A stretch of 64,000 nucleotides of DNA from an uncultured Chloroflexales bacterium (GTDB taxonomy: Bacteria; Chloroflexota; Chloroflexia; Chloroflexales; Chloroflexaceae): assembly GCA_937902315.1 (NCBI GenBank), contig CALGUG010000056.1, positions 62,001 through 126,000 on the forward strand, in the 5' to 3' direction. The notes below the pieces were generated by a model that was not told the DNA's origin, did no database searches, and saw nothing but the letters and a program-made list of their open reading frames with translations. Shown here piece after piece: positions 50,766-57,855 of this stretch. The position numbers and the translations under genes were made by a program. Position 1 is the first letter of the stretch, and each line of letters begins with the position of its first letter.

Positions 50766-51782
50766 TCAGACCGTCGATAACTCCTCTTGAACACAAGCAG
50801 GGCTACGGTAGGGCTGCTGTTTGGTCACGATTGCCCAAGCAAGATGGAGTAACTTTCGTGCTGCGGCGCAGCGGGCAACCTTCATGGGTTTGCCTGCTGC
50901 TCGCAGGCGTTGATAAAACGCCCGAATGGTGGGGTTTGCCCGCGCAGCGCTTAAGGTGGCCATATAAAGGGCGGTTCGTAAACGTGCATTTCCGGCGTGA
51001 CCAATCGAAGGACGACCGCGAATGCTGGTTCCCGATTGGCGTTCTAGGGGCACTAATCCGGCATAGGCACTCAGTTGTTCAGGTGAGTGTGCTAAGGAGA
51101 AGTTCAGGGTGCTCACCAGCAGCCAAGCGGTTGTTACCAGCCCCAAACCCGGCGTTGAAAGTAAGAGCAGAGCAGAACTGGCCCACGCACCATTGCGCAA
51201 CACCTCGGCAATTTCGCCTTCCAATCGGCTCAATTGCGTGTCCAGTTCGGCAATCACGGTTTCTAACGAAGCGAGAGCAGACTCGATCTTGACAGGCCAT
51301 TGCTGAAGGGCGTGACGCTGGTTTTTGGCTTGGGTACGCATATGCAGCAATCCATCGCGCACCAGTAAACGCTGTCGCAAATCGTGGTAGACCTGCTCAG
51401 GAGGTGTCCAGGGAGCTGGTTGGCGTTCGGCAGCAAAACGAATGAGCAGATGGGCATCAAGCAGATCGGTTTTGCTGCGTCGGGGAAGTGAACGGGCAAA
51501 GAGGGCAACTTGACCAGGGTTGAGAATGCTTACGATATAGCCGGACTGATGAAGCGTGACTGCCAGTGCAACCCAATAATTGCCCGTGGCTTCCATCACA
51601 ACCAAGGTGGTAGTGGGCAAGGTTTCGCTCTGGGCAAGCGCATCTTGGAAACGTTGGAAACCGGTTGGGTTTTGCTCAAAGGTGATAGCTTTGGGAGCAC
51701 GCTCTGGGCGAGCGGCCCAGGTTGCCGTAAAGCTTTTGGCAGCGATATCGACACCAACATACAGCTGATAGGGAGCGGTCAT
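50766..51782 (-). CDS. IS110-family DEDD transposase (bridge-RNA-guided recombinase)
   Basis: This 338-residue protein is full length for the family. The RuvC-like DEDD site is complete: D12 in VGVDIA, E64 in VVMEATGNY, and D106 and D109 in KTDLLDA. The C-terminal Tnp domain has STPGLGLVTTAWLL (209-222) and RQSGTSIRGRPSIGHAGN, with the candidate catalytic serine at 250. A coiled coil lies at about 160-195. IS110-group enzymes recombine a circular element with a target using a structured RNA from the left end. AAAGGAG lies before the ATG. No frameshift or stop is seen, so it should be active. Confidence 0.93.
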   Translation of the reverse strand: MTAPYQLYVGVDIAAKSFTATWAARPERAPKAITFEQNPTGFQRFQDALAQSETLPTTTLVVMEATGNYWVALAVTLHQSGYIVSILNPGQVALFARSLPRRSKTDLLDAHLLIRFAAERQPAPWTPPEQVYHDLRQRLLVRDGLLHMRTQAKNQRHALQQWPVKIESALASLETVIAELDTQLSRLEGEIAEVLRNGAWASSALLLLSTPGLGLVTTAWLLVSTLNFSLAHSPEQLSAYAGLVPLERQSGTSIRGRPSIGHAGNARLRTALYMATLSAARANPTIRAFYQRLRAAGKPMKVARCAAARKLLHLAWAIVTKQQPYRSPACVQEELSTV

Positions 51783-51821
51783 TGCCTTTCTCCTTTGGAT
51801 TGGGAATACGTTCGCCTCTCA

Positions 51822-51967
51822 GAGCAGCACCGGGCAGGCCTCGTTATGCGTGGTCTGAGCCACTCGATACGGGTTCTGTCTCTTGCTGCTCGCAGTGGTG
51901 GGGGAGTATCTCTGTGACGCGGTCAGTGCCGCTCACACACGATCGGCCTCACCACCACTGTGAACGT
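51822..51967 (-). ncRNA. Bridge RNA of the IS110 element
   Basis: Two stem-loops lie in the left end. The first, CAGTGGTGG/CCACCACTG (51960-51952, 51901-51893), encloses guides GUGUGUGA (51940-51933) and CACAGAG (51916-51910). These match the left target flank CTCTGTGA at six of eight positions and complement CTCTGTG of core plus right flank. The second, GAGCAGCA/TGCTGCTC (51891-51884, 51829-51822), encloses CCGUAUC (51872-51866) and ACGAG (51844-51840). These match the element's right end plus core (CCGTATC) and complement core plus left end (CTCGT). The layout is that of target-binding and donor-binding loops in IS110 bridge RNAs. Confidence 0.78.
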
Positions 51968-51973
51968 AACCCC

Positions 51974-51979
51974 ATTATA
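51974..51979 (-). promoter_or_regulatory. -10 box of the circle-junction promoter
   Basis: A perfect TATAAT lies one base inside the left end. The matching TTGACA is at 50632-50627, 13 bases from the right end. In a circle the spacer is 13 + 3 (core CTC) + 1 = 17 bp, giving a perfect promoter only after excision. Confidence 0.85.
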
Positions 51980-51983
51980 CGAG

Positions 51984-52074
51984 TCACAGAGTCTTTTTAG
52001 AGAGTAGTTTGAGATGTTTGTGTGATTGCTTTAGTGCTTGAGCATGCTGAAACCGCCGAGCCGTGCCCTTCGAC
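51984..52074. repeat. 165-bp direct repeat, second unit, right part
   Basis: It is identical to 50449-50539 except for one base (AAACTG versus AAACCG). It resumes exactly where the left part stops. Confidence 0.9.
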
Positions 52075-52147
52075 AAGCTAGCTTGGTAAGCTTGCCGAAC
52101 CTTAGGTACCGCCTGTTGAAGAGTACGACATGTTGAGGTAACGTGGC

Positions 52148-52196
52148 CTAGCTCCCTTCGCCCGCTTTGCGGGAGAAGGGCTGGGGATGAGGGCGG
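52148..52196 (+). repeat. GC-rich palindromic repeat, family C copy 2
   Basis: CTCCCTTCGCCCGC/GCGGGAGAAGGG followed by CTGGGGATGAGGGCGG, related to 10264-10318. Confidence 0.55.
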
Positions 52197-52200
52197 CTAG

Positions 52201-52246
52201 CCCATCTGGTAGCCGGAGGCGGACGCGCTTGAGGCTCGAATGGAAG
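52201..52246 (-). repeat. Family A repeat copy 13
   Basis: The reverse core TAGCCGGAGGCGGACGCGC is followed by TTGAGGCTCGAATGGAAGG. Confidence 0.75.
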
Positions 52247-52358
52247 GAAAACGCCTTTTACGCCTGAAGGAATGAAGAATACATAACAGATGGGCCTTGC
52301 AGCGGATAACGCTTAGCCAAGGCCCATAGTTGATTCAAGTTAATGTTTGGCGAGGCAG

Positions 52359-53342
52359 TTAGTAGAGTTGGACGCCATAGAGAGTCGAGCCATCGAAATC
52401 GTAGAGCGGGCGCACATCGACCCCGAGCTGGCGCAGGCCGACGTAACACTCTTCGTCGCAGAGCAGATGATAGGCAGCATAGTGGTTGAGGCGTCCAAGC
52501 AGATGTTGGGCGCGCGTAAGCGGCTGGCCGATTACACCGTAGCCTAGACCGTCGATGGCACCGGCCAGCAGCGGGCCAGCGCTTAAGGCCATTTGAAGCC
52601 GATCGCTATAGGGCGAAGTCAACAGTATGCGCAGCGTTTCGAGGGCGGAACGTAGGCCGGGCGTGCTGAGCGATTGGCGACCTAAGCCGAAGACCAGCAA
52701 AAGTTGATCGCCACAGCGCTGCACAAGCGCTCCGTGGGGTGCCGCTGCCTGTTGGACCAACTGAGCAAAGCGCTTCCACTCTTCGGCGATTTCACGGGCG
52801 GTGGCAGCTTGGCTGGGCTGATAACCAAGCAAGAGCACCGTGGCAACTTGAGTGGTTTGACCCGTGCTGATCTCACCCTCTAATAAGCCGTTCAGCATCT
52901 CTTCGGGCAGCGAAGGCAGCAGATCGCGGCTGCGTTGGAAGAGTCGCTGTTGTTGCACAAGGTTGTTGACAGCGTGGCAGAGGCGTCCCCAAGCGCCGTG
53001 GCTCACTTCTAGCTTGTTGAGAGTCTCGCCCCGCGAAAGGTGAGTCGCAAGCTCGTGCACGGTGATCTCGGTCCAAGCCCAACGCCAAAGCAAAAATACG
53101 AGCAATAAAAGCAGAATGATGACACCACCTTGTGGCAGTAGGAAGGTGGCGACGCCAAGCAGCAGCCCGGCAGTAACAATTGTCGGAATAAGCCAATACT
53201 TCATAGCACTGAAAGCAGATGCAGCGGAGCGAACTGTTTTTTGGGAAGATGGCCCAGACTGCAAGCCTGGTATCGCGGCGACAGCGCGCTGTTGGGTGCT
53301 GTTTACGATACGGCGCAACGAACGGGTAGGAGAGCTATTCAC
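52359..53342 (-). CDS. Membrane-bound degenerate class III cyclase-like protein
   Basis: This 327-residue protein has two adjacent hydrophobic segments (about 48-90), a helical linker, and a C-terminal domain (about 155-327) with the outline of a class III nucleotidyl cyclase. ATVLLLGYQPSQ stands where VLFxDIxGFT is normal, so the first metal aspartate is gone. GALVQRCGDQLLLVFG keeps the second aspartate. GYGVIGQPLTRAQHLLG replaces the GD and N of YxVIGDxVNxAxRL. It is therefore probably catalytically dead and serves as a ligand-binding or partner domain. The start is taken as a GTG with a weak ribosome site and could lie further in, for example at MKYWL. No adjacent partner gene is seen. Confidence 0.65.
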   Translation of the reverse strand: MNSSPTRSLRRIVNSTQQRAVAAIPGLQSGPSSQKTVRSAASAFSAMKYWLIPTIVTAGLLLGVATFLLPQGGVIILLLLLVFLLWRWAWTEITVHELATHLSRGETLNKLEVSHGAWGRLCHAVNNLVQQQRLFQRSRDLLPSLPEEMLNGLLEGEISTGQTTQVATVLLLGYQPSQAATAREIAEEWKRFAQLVQQAAAPHGALVQRCGDQLLLVFGLGRQSLSTPGLRSALETLRILLTSPYSDRLQMALSAGPLLAGAIDGLGYGVIGQPLTRAQHLLGRLNHYAAYHLLCDEECYVGLRQLGVDVRPLYDFDGSTLYGVQLY

Positions 53343-53534
53343 ACAAAAACTTTCTAAACTATCGAGTAAACAAGTGCTAGGGCTGCATCTTTTCGAATGA
53401 ATTTATAGGTTTGGGCTATGAGCATAACATGCCGAGTTGCAAGAGAATAGACAAAAAGATTACGTGCTGATGACAGGCTTACTACACAGTTTGGCAAGAA
53501 GAACAGATTTCAGGCAAAAGATAAGGAAACGCTG

Positions 53535-53681
53535 TAGTACGATCGTTTATCAGGGGTAAAAAAGAGTAAAAAAGCCCAATCTGCGTGCAAAAAGTACGCA
53601 GTAGGCTCGTTTATGGGCGAAAACAGAGACAGCAAAACCTCAAGTCTGAGGAGAGGTGATAGTACGATCACGCATCAGGGG
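53535..53681. repeat. Short direct repeats in the pseudo-cyclase upstream region
   Basis: TAGTACGATC followed by ATCAGGGG occurs at about 53537-53558 and 53660-53681. Between them are an ACGCAG/CTGCGT hairpin (about 53581-53602) and a CCTCA/TGAGG hairpin. No gene lies in 53343-53723. Confidence 0.45.
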
Positions 53682-53723
53682 AAAGACGCCAACAAACTCG
53701 CACGAGGGGTAAGTGAACGCGGA

Positions 53724-54398
53724 TCACTCCTCGCGCAGAATGTAGCCAACGCTGCGCACGGTTTGAATCAGGCGCGGCTCGTTGTTGGCTTCGAGTTTTT
53801 GGCGCAGATAGCGCACATAGACTTCAATGATATTGCTTTCGCCGCCGAAGTCGTAACCCCAGACTCGGTCGTAGATCACTTCGCGAGTCAGCACTTGTTG
53901 GGGGTGGCGCATAAATTGTTCGAGCAGTTCGTACTCTTTAGCGGTTAGATCGACCCGGCGATCGTTGATGCGCACCTCGCGCGCGCTGGTATCCATCACC
54001 AAGGGGCCGTAACGCAGCACATCGTGTTGTTGCGCGCTCTGGCGTCGGCGCAACTGCACGCGAATACGCGCCAGCAGCTCGTCGAAGGCAAAAGGCTTGA
54101 CCAGATAATCGTCGGCGCCGCTTTCGAGACCTTTGACGCGATCAGGAACAGCATCGCGCGCGGTCAAGATAATGATCGGCACATCAGAGACGGTGCGTAT
54201 CCGCTTGGCGACCTCTAAACCATCGAGGCCGGGCAACATCAGGTCAAGCACCACCAGATCTGGCGGACGCTCACGAGCTGCTGCAAGGCCAGAAGGCCCA
54301 TCGCCAGCAACCTCGACACTAAAGCCTTCGAAACTGAGGCCACGCCGTAGGTAGTTTGCGATATCGGCTTCGTCTTCGATGATGAGAATTCGTTCCAT
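53724..54398 (-). CDS. Orphan OmpR/PhoB-family response regulator
   Basis: The start is taken as the ATG at 54398 (MERILIIEDE), nine bases inside a possible GTG. The 224-residue protein has a receiver domain with the acidic pair ED in IIEDE, phospho-acceptor D in VVLDLMLPGLDG (about 51), T in IILTAR (about 80) and K in YLVKPF (about 102). A winged helix follows (about 130-222: VDLTAKEYELLEQFM, then SNIIEVYVRYLRQKL). This is close to the MprA/TcrX style of Gram-positive regulators. No histidine kinase gene adjoins it, so its partner is encoded elsewhere. Its own promoter is well defined. Confidence 0.92.
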   Translation of the reverse strand: MERILIIEDEADIANYLRRGLSFEGFSVEVAGDGPSGLAAARERPPDLVVLDLMLPGLDGLEVAKRIRTVSDVPIIILTARDAVPDRVKGLESGADDYLVKPFAFDELLARIRVQLRRRQSAQQHDVLRYGPLVMDTSAREVRINDRRVDLTAKEYELLEQFMRHPQQVLTREVIYDRVWGYDFGGESNIIEVYVRYLRQKLEANNEPRLIQTVRSVGYILREE

Positions 54399-54434
54399 AA
54401 GCACCACTACACAATGTTTATTCGCTTTAGCTGT

Positions 54435-54463
54435 ATTGTAGCAGTCAGCCTAAAGCGGCGCAA
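54435..54463 (-). promoter_or_regulatory. Promoter of the orphan response regulator
   Basis: On the minus strand TTGCGC (54463-54458), a 17-bp spacer and TACAAT (54440-54435), preceded by TG for an extended -10. Confidence 0.65.
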
Positions 54464-54639
54464 GAGCGCTTATAACGGATCTGTTCGTTCAGCGCTGCAC
54501 ATTGATATGAAGCTTAATTCACTTAAACGAATTGCGGATGCCCTTTTGGCTTTGCTATGCGGAAATCTCCAAACTCTACGTCGAATTGTTTAGCTGCTTG
54601 TAATGAGTATACTAACAAATCTGACTGATTATTTGAAAC

Positions 54640-54779
54640 CTGCTTGCTTTCTTCAGATTGCGGCGAGGTCTTTCTCTTCCATTCCTTCCTTGGCGCGTCC
54701 GCCTACGGCTACCAACATCCCGCCCAACAAACGAGGCTTGTAGCTGTGTGCCGAAAGATCTCCCCAAAGCCGACAATTC
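54640..54779 (+). repeat. Family A repeat copy 14, extended form
   Basis: The left flank CTTGCTTTCTTCAGATTGC, the core at 54676-54741, and the tail GTAGCTGTGTGCCGAAAGATC are all present. The copy abuts a family B element, as copy 5 does at 20149-20381. Confidence 0.85.
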
Positions 54780-54886
54780 ATACCACATCCGATTTCTTCA
54801 TCTCTTTTTGGCCTTCGGCAGAGTGGAACTCGACTCTTTTGTTTTCCTGCATCCAAAAAGCGCAAGTCATTAAACGGATTTGGTAT
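54780..54886 (+). mobile_element. Family B MITE, short form
   Basis: The ends ATACCACATCCG (54780-54791) and CGGATTTGGTAT (54875-54886) enclose TTTGGCCTTCGGCAGAGTGG. The hairpin module is absent. It is 107 bp. Confidence 0.78.
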
Positions 54887-54887
54887 G

Positions 54888-55051
54888 ATACCAAATTCGC
54901 TTGCTTCATTCTATTTGGCCTTCGGCAGAGTGGAACTTGTCTCTTTTTGTTGTGTGACATTTCGCGCGATAGCGCGAAATGTCACACAACTCTTTCCTCG
55001 TTTTTGTTTTCTTACACTCCAAGTGGGCAAGTTTTTAAACGAATTTGGTAT
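54888..55051 (+). mobile_element. Family B MITE, long form with 19-bp hairpin
   Basis: The ends ATACCAAATTCG (54888-54899) and CGAATTTGGTAT (55040-55051) are perfect inverted repeats. Inside lies a perfect 19-bp stem GTTGTGTGACATTTCGCGC (54949-54967) pairing with 54972-54990 across GATA. It is separated by one base from the preceding element. Confidence 0.85.
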
Positions 55052-55124
55052 GAAATCTGCTTGAAGACTTTTCAGGCAGTAGCTGTGTTTGTTGAACGCA
55101 GACCTTTGCAGACAGGTATAAACT

Positions 55125-55172
55125 GAAACGGAGCCGATGCGCTTGTGATTGCAAACACATCGGCTCCGTTTC
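55125..55172 (-). terminator. Terminator-like hairpin after ugd
   Basis: A perfect 15-bp stem GAAACGGAGCCGATG/CATCGGCTCCGTTTC with an 18-nt loop lies 15 nt beyond the ugd stop. There is no long T-run on the minus strand, but the position fits 3'-end formation. Confidence 0.65.
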
Positions 55173-55186
55173 GGCCTGTATGGATC

Positions 55187-56530
55187 TTAGGCGTCGAGTT
55201 GGGCTTGAGCGAACTGGTCGCGCACTGCCGAAGGCACGCTGCGACCTACGCCCCAATAGATAAAGCCCTTGGCTTCAACTTCGTTTGGATCGTAGAGGTT
55301 GCGACCATCGACCACGATCGGCTGGCGCATAAAGCGGCTCAGCTTCTCCCAGTTCAGCTGCTTAAACTCGTTCCACTCGGTCACGATCAGCAGCGCATCG
55401 GCGTCTTTGGCAGCATCGTAGGCCGTTGCACAATAGGTGGCCTCGGGCAGAAGCTCGGCGGCGCGCTCCATGGCTACCGGATCGTAAGCTTTGATATGAG
55501 CGCCCTTCTGCTTGAGGTACTTGATGATCTCAACCGAAGGAGCTTCGCGCATATCGTCGGTGTTGGGCTTGAAGGCCAAACCTAAGACACCGATCACTTT
55601 GCCGGTCAGGTCGCCCAAGAGGGTTTCGACCTTCTGCACAAACTTGCGGCGCGCATCGGCGTTGATATCCATCACAGCTTGAAGCAGCTGCGGGTGGCAA
55701 CCAGCGCTGGCGGCCATATGGTGCAGGGCCAGCACATCTTTGGGGAAACACGAGCCACCATAGCCGATACCGGCGTCGAGGAAGTGTGGCCCAATGCGCT
55801 TGTCGGCTCCCATACCGCGCGCAACTTCCTTCACATCGGCACCCAGCTTCTCGCAGATCTGAGCGATCTCGTTGATGAAGCTAATGCGCGTAGCGAGGAA
55901 GGCGTTCGAGGCGTATTTGATCATTTCGGCAGTGCGCAAATCGGTAATGATCACGGGAGCGCCCAAAGGAGCATGCAGGTCGGCGACCTTCTGAGCGGCT
56001 GCTTTATCGGGCGAGCCAAGCACGATTCGATCGGGGTTGAGGAAGTCGTGCATAGCGCTACCTTCGCGCAGGAATTCCGGATTGGAAACCACGTGGAAGG
56101 TGCTGCCTTCCGGAGCATGCTCAGAGATGATAGCGGTCACCATGTCGCCGGTACCGACGGGCACCGTGCTTTTATCGATGATAATGACGGGAGAAGTCAG
56201 GTTCTGGCCGATGCTACGGGCAGCAGCCTTTACGTAGCGCAGATCCGCTGCTCCATCATCACCCATGGGCGTGCCTACGGTAATGAAAACAAACTCTGCG
56301 CCGTCCATACCGACTTCATAGCTGTCGGTAAAGGTGAGACGACCCGCACGGGCATTGCGTTCGAGCACCTCTTCCAAGCCGGGCTCGTAGATCGGCGATT
56401 TGCCCGAGCGCAACATTTCGACCTTCGCAGGATCGACATCGACACACACGACCTTATTGCCAAGGTCAGCGAAACAGACACCTGTCACAAGGCCTACATA
56501 ACCCGTCCCGATAACACAAAGCTGTTTCAA
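55187..56530 (-). CDS. ugd: UDP-glucose 6-dehydrogenase
   Basis: The start is set at the TTG at 56530. GGAGG lies five bases before it, and the product then begins (M)KQLCVIGTGYVGLVTG, exactly the family N-terminus; in-frame ATG at 56542 is less likely because it overlaps the ribosome site. The 447-residue enzyme has the NAD-binding GTGYVG at 8-13 and the catalytic cysteine in GYGGSCFPKD (about 260). It also has AFKPNTDDMREAPS in the C-terminal domain. It oxidises UDP-glucose to UDP-glucuronate in the cytoplasm. It lies downstream of two glycolipid glycosyltransferase genes on the same strand. Confidence 0.93.
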   Translation of the reverse strand: MKQLCVIGTGYVGLVTGVCFADLGNKVVCVDVDPAKVEMLRSGKSPIYEPGLEEVLERNARAGRLTFTDSYEVGMDGAEFVFITVGTPMGDDGAADLRYVKAAARSIGQNLTSPVIIIDKSTVPVGTGDMVTAIISEHAPEGSTFHVVSNPEFLREGSAMHDFLNPDRIVLGSPDKAAAQKVADLHAPLGAPVIITDLRTAEMIKYASNAFLATRISFINEIAQICEKLGADVKEVARGMGADKRIGPHFLDAGIGYGGSCFPKDVLALHHMAASAGCHPQLLQAVMDINADARRKFVQKVETLLGDLTGKVIGVLGLAFKPNTDDMREAPSVEIIKYLKQKGAHIKAYDPVAMERAAELLPEATYCATAYDAAKDADALLIVTEWNEFKQLNWEKLSRFMRQPIVVDGRNLYDPNEVEAKGFIYWGVGRSVPSAVRDQFAQAQLDA

Positions 56531-56745
56531 ACTATCCTCCATGTATAGCAGGAGCAGCAACATCCAAAGTCAATATGCTGCATACCCCATCCCAATAAGC
56601 GTTCTAGTGTTTAGCAAACGACAAGCCAAAAGCCATCGTTCACCTGCTCTTTTGGGCATCTAGCTTAATTCTTAAGCCTCAATCAACATTCAAGCCATAT
56701 TTGAGGCATACCAGTGTCTAATAATACCACTGTTTTCCAGGTTGC

Positions 56746-57750
56746 CTACAAGTGAACTTCAGTGCCGAAGCCGCCCGCGATCGCGCGCTCTAAGGCTAAT
56801 TGACCGACGGCAAGATCTTGAACCGCATTGCCCACCGACTTAAAGAATGTGATTTGATTCTCGTCGCTGCGTCCGGGCGCAGTTCCAGCCACCACTTCAC
56901 CCAATTCAACCTGAGCGTGTTGTTCAGCGATAATACCCGCATCGCGCGCTTGAATCAAGTCGCCCGCCTCTGACCAAGCGGCCTCGCGCTGATCGACCAC
57001 CACATAGGCACGTTTGATCGTCTGGGCTGGCACTTCAGCCAAACGCGGATTATAGGAGCCAACCCCGTTGATATGCGTTCCGGGGCGCACATGCGCATCT
57101 TCAAAGAGCGGCGTAGGCGAACTGGTGGCACAACAGACGACATCGGCATCGGCCAAGGCTTGGGCCGGAGTATTTGCCACTCGAATATCGCTGGGAATCG
57201 GCGCACCCAGCGCCCGTAATTGTGCCATAAAAATCGGAAGCTTGCTGCGCGTACGGTTATAGATCCAAATTTGTTCGATCGGACGCACACTGCAAACCGC
57301 CAAGACCTGCATAGCCGCTTGACCGCCTGCCCCAAACAGCGCCAAGACCTTCGAGTCGGGACGCGCCAGTTCGCGCGTAGCCACGCCCGACGATGCACCC
57401 GTGCGTAGGGCGGTCAGATAGGTGCCGTCGAGCAGGGCGCGCGGCACACCCGTTTGAGGATCGAGCAGCATCACGGCTGCATTGATGGTAGGAGTACCGA
57501 CCGAGCGCGCACTGTTCTTAGGAAAGACCGAGACGACTTTCAGGCCTAAACTAGCGCTTGAGCCTTCGGCGGCTGGCACATAGGCAGGCATAAAGAAGCT
57601 GGTAGCCTCTTGTTCTTTGATTCCGATATGGGCGCGCAAAGGCACATAGGCGCGTTCTGCCGAAAGCTGCATAAAAGCGTTGGCAACCGCATCGATCGCA
57701 TCGGGCATCGAGACCGCCCGACGGACATCTTCACCGGAAAGGATGTACAT
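56746..57750 (-). CDS. Ornithine cyclodeaminase / mu-crystallin family protein
   Basis: This 334-residue protein has the family's N-terminal alpha/beta domain (LGLKVVSVFPKN, with the lysine that contacts substrate). A Rossmann domain follows, with LALFGAGGQAAMQVLAV near 138-154 and the NGVGSYNPRLAE segment near 225. Members act as ornithine cyclodeaminases, alanine or other imine/keto-acid dehydrogenases, or ketimine reductases; sequence alone does not decide. AGGAG precedes the ATG. It is on the same strand as its neighbours but separated by about 100-200 bp on each side. Confidence 0.88.
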   Translation of the reverse strand: MYILSGEDVRRAVSMPDAIDAVANAFMQLSAERAYVPLRAHIGIKEQEATSFFMPAYVPAAEGSSASLGLKVVSVFPKNSARSVGTPTINAAVMLLDPQTGVPRALLDGTYLTALRTGASSGVATRELARPDSKVLALFGAGGQAAMQVLAVCSVRPIEQIWIYNRTRSKLPIFMAQLRALGAPIPSDIRVANTPAQALADADVVCCATSSPTPLFEDAHVRPGTHINGVGSYNPRLAEVPAQTIKRAYVVVDQREAAWSEAGDLIQARDAGIIAEQHAQVELGEVVAGTAPGRSDENQITFFKSVGNAVQDLAVGQLALERAIAGGFGTEVHL

Positions 57751-57855
57751 ACTCGGTACTCCTCATACTTCAAAAACTATTCCAAAAACGAGCCGCCCGC
57801 AGAGAGCACAAACTGCACCTTCTGCGGGAGGAGATCGATCATCTATCCACATATC

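Larger units (their letters stand above)
50614..51980 (-). mobile_element. IS110-family insertion sequence (IS110 group), complete
   Basis: The limits come from comparison with the intact repeat unit: 74 bp on the left and 91 bp on the right rebuild exactly the 165-bp unit, with GAG (CTC on the element strand) present on both sides. The element is 1367 bp plus one 3-bp core copy. It has no terminal inverted repeats, as expected for the family. It carries one transposase gene and a 190-bp noncoding left end. A -35 box sits in the right end and a -10 box at the left tip. Confidence 0.88.
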
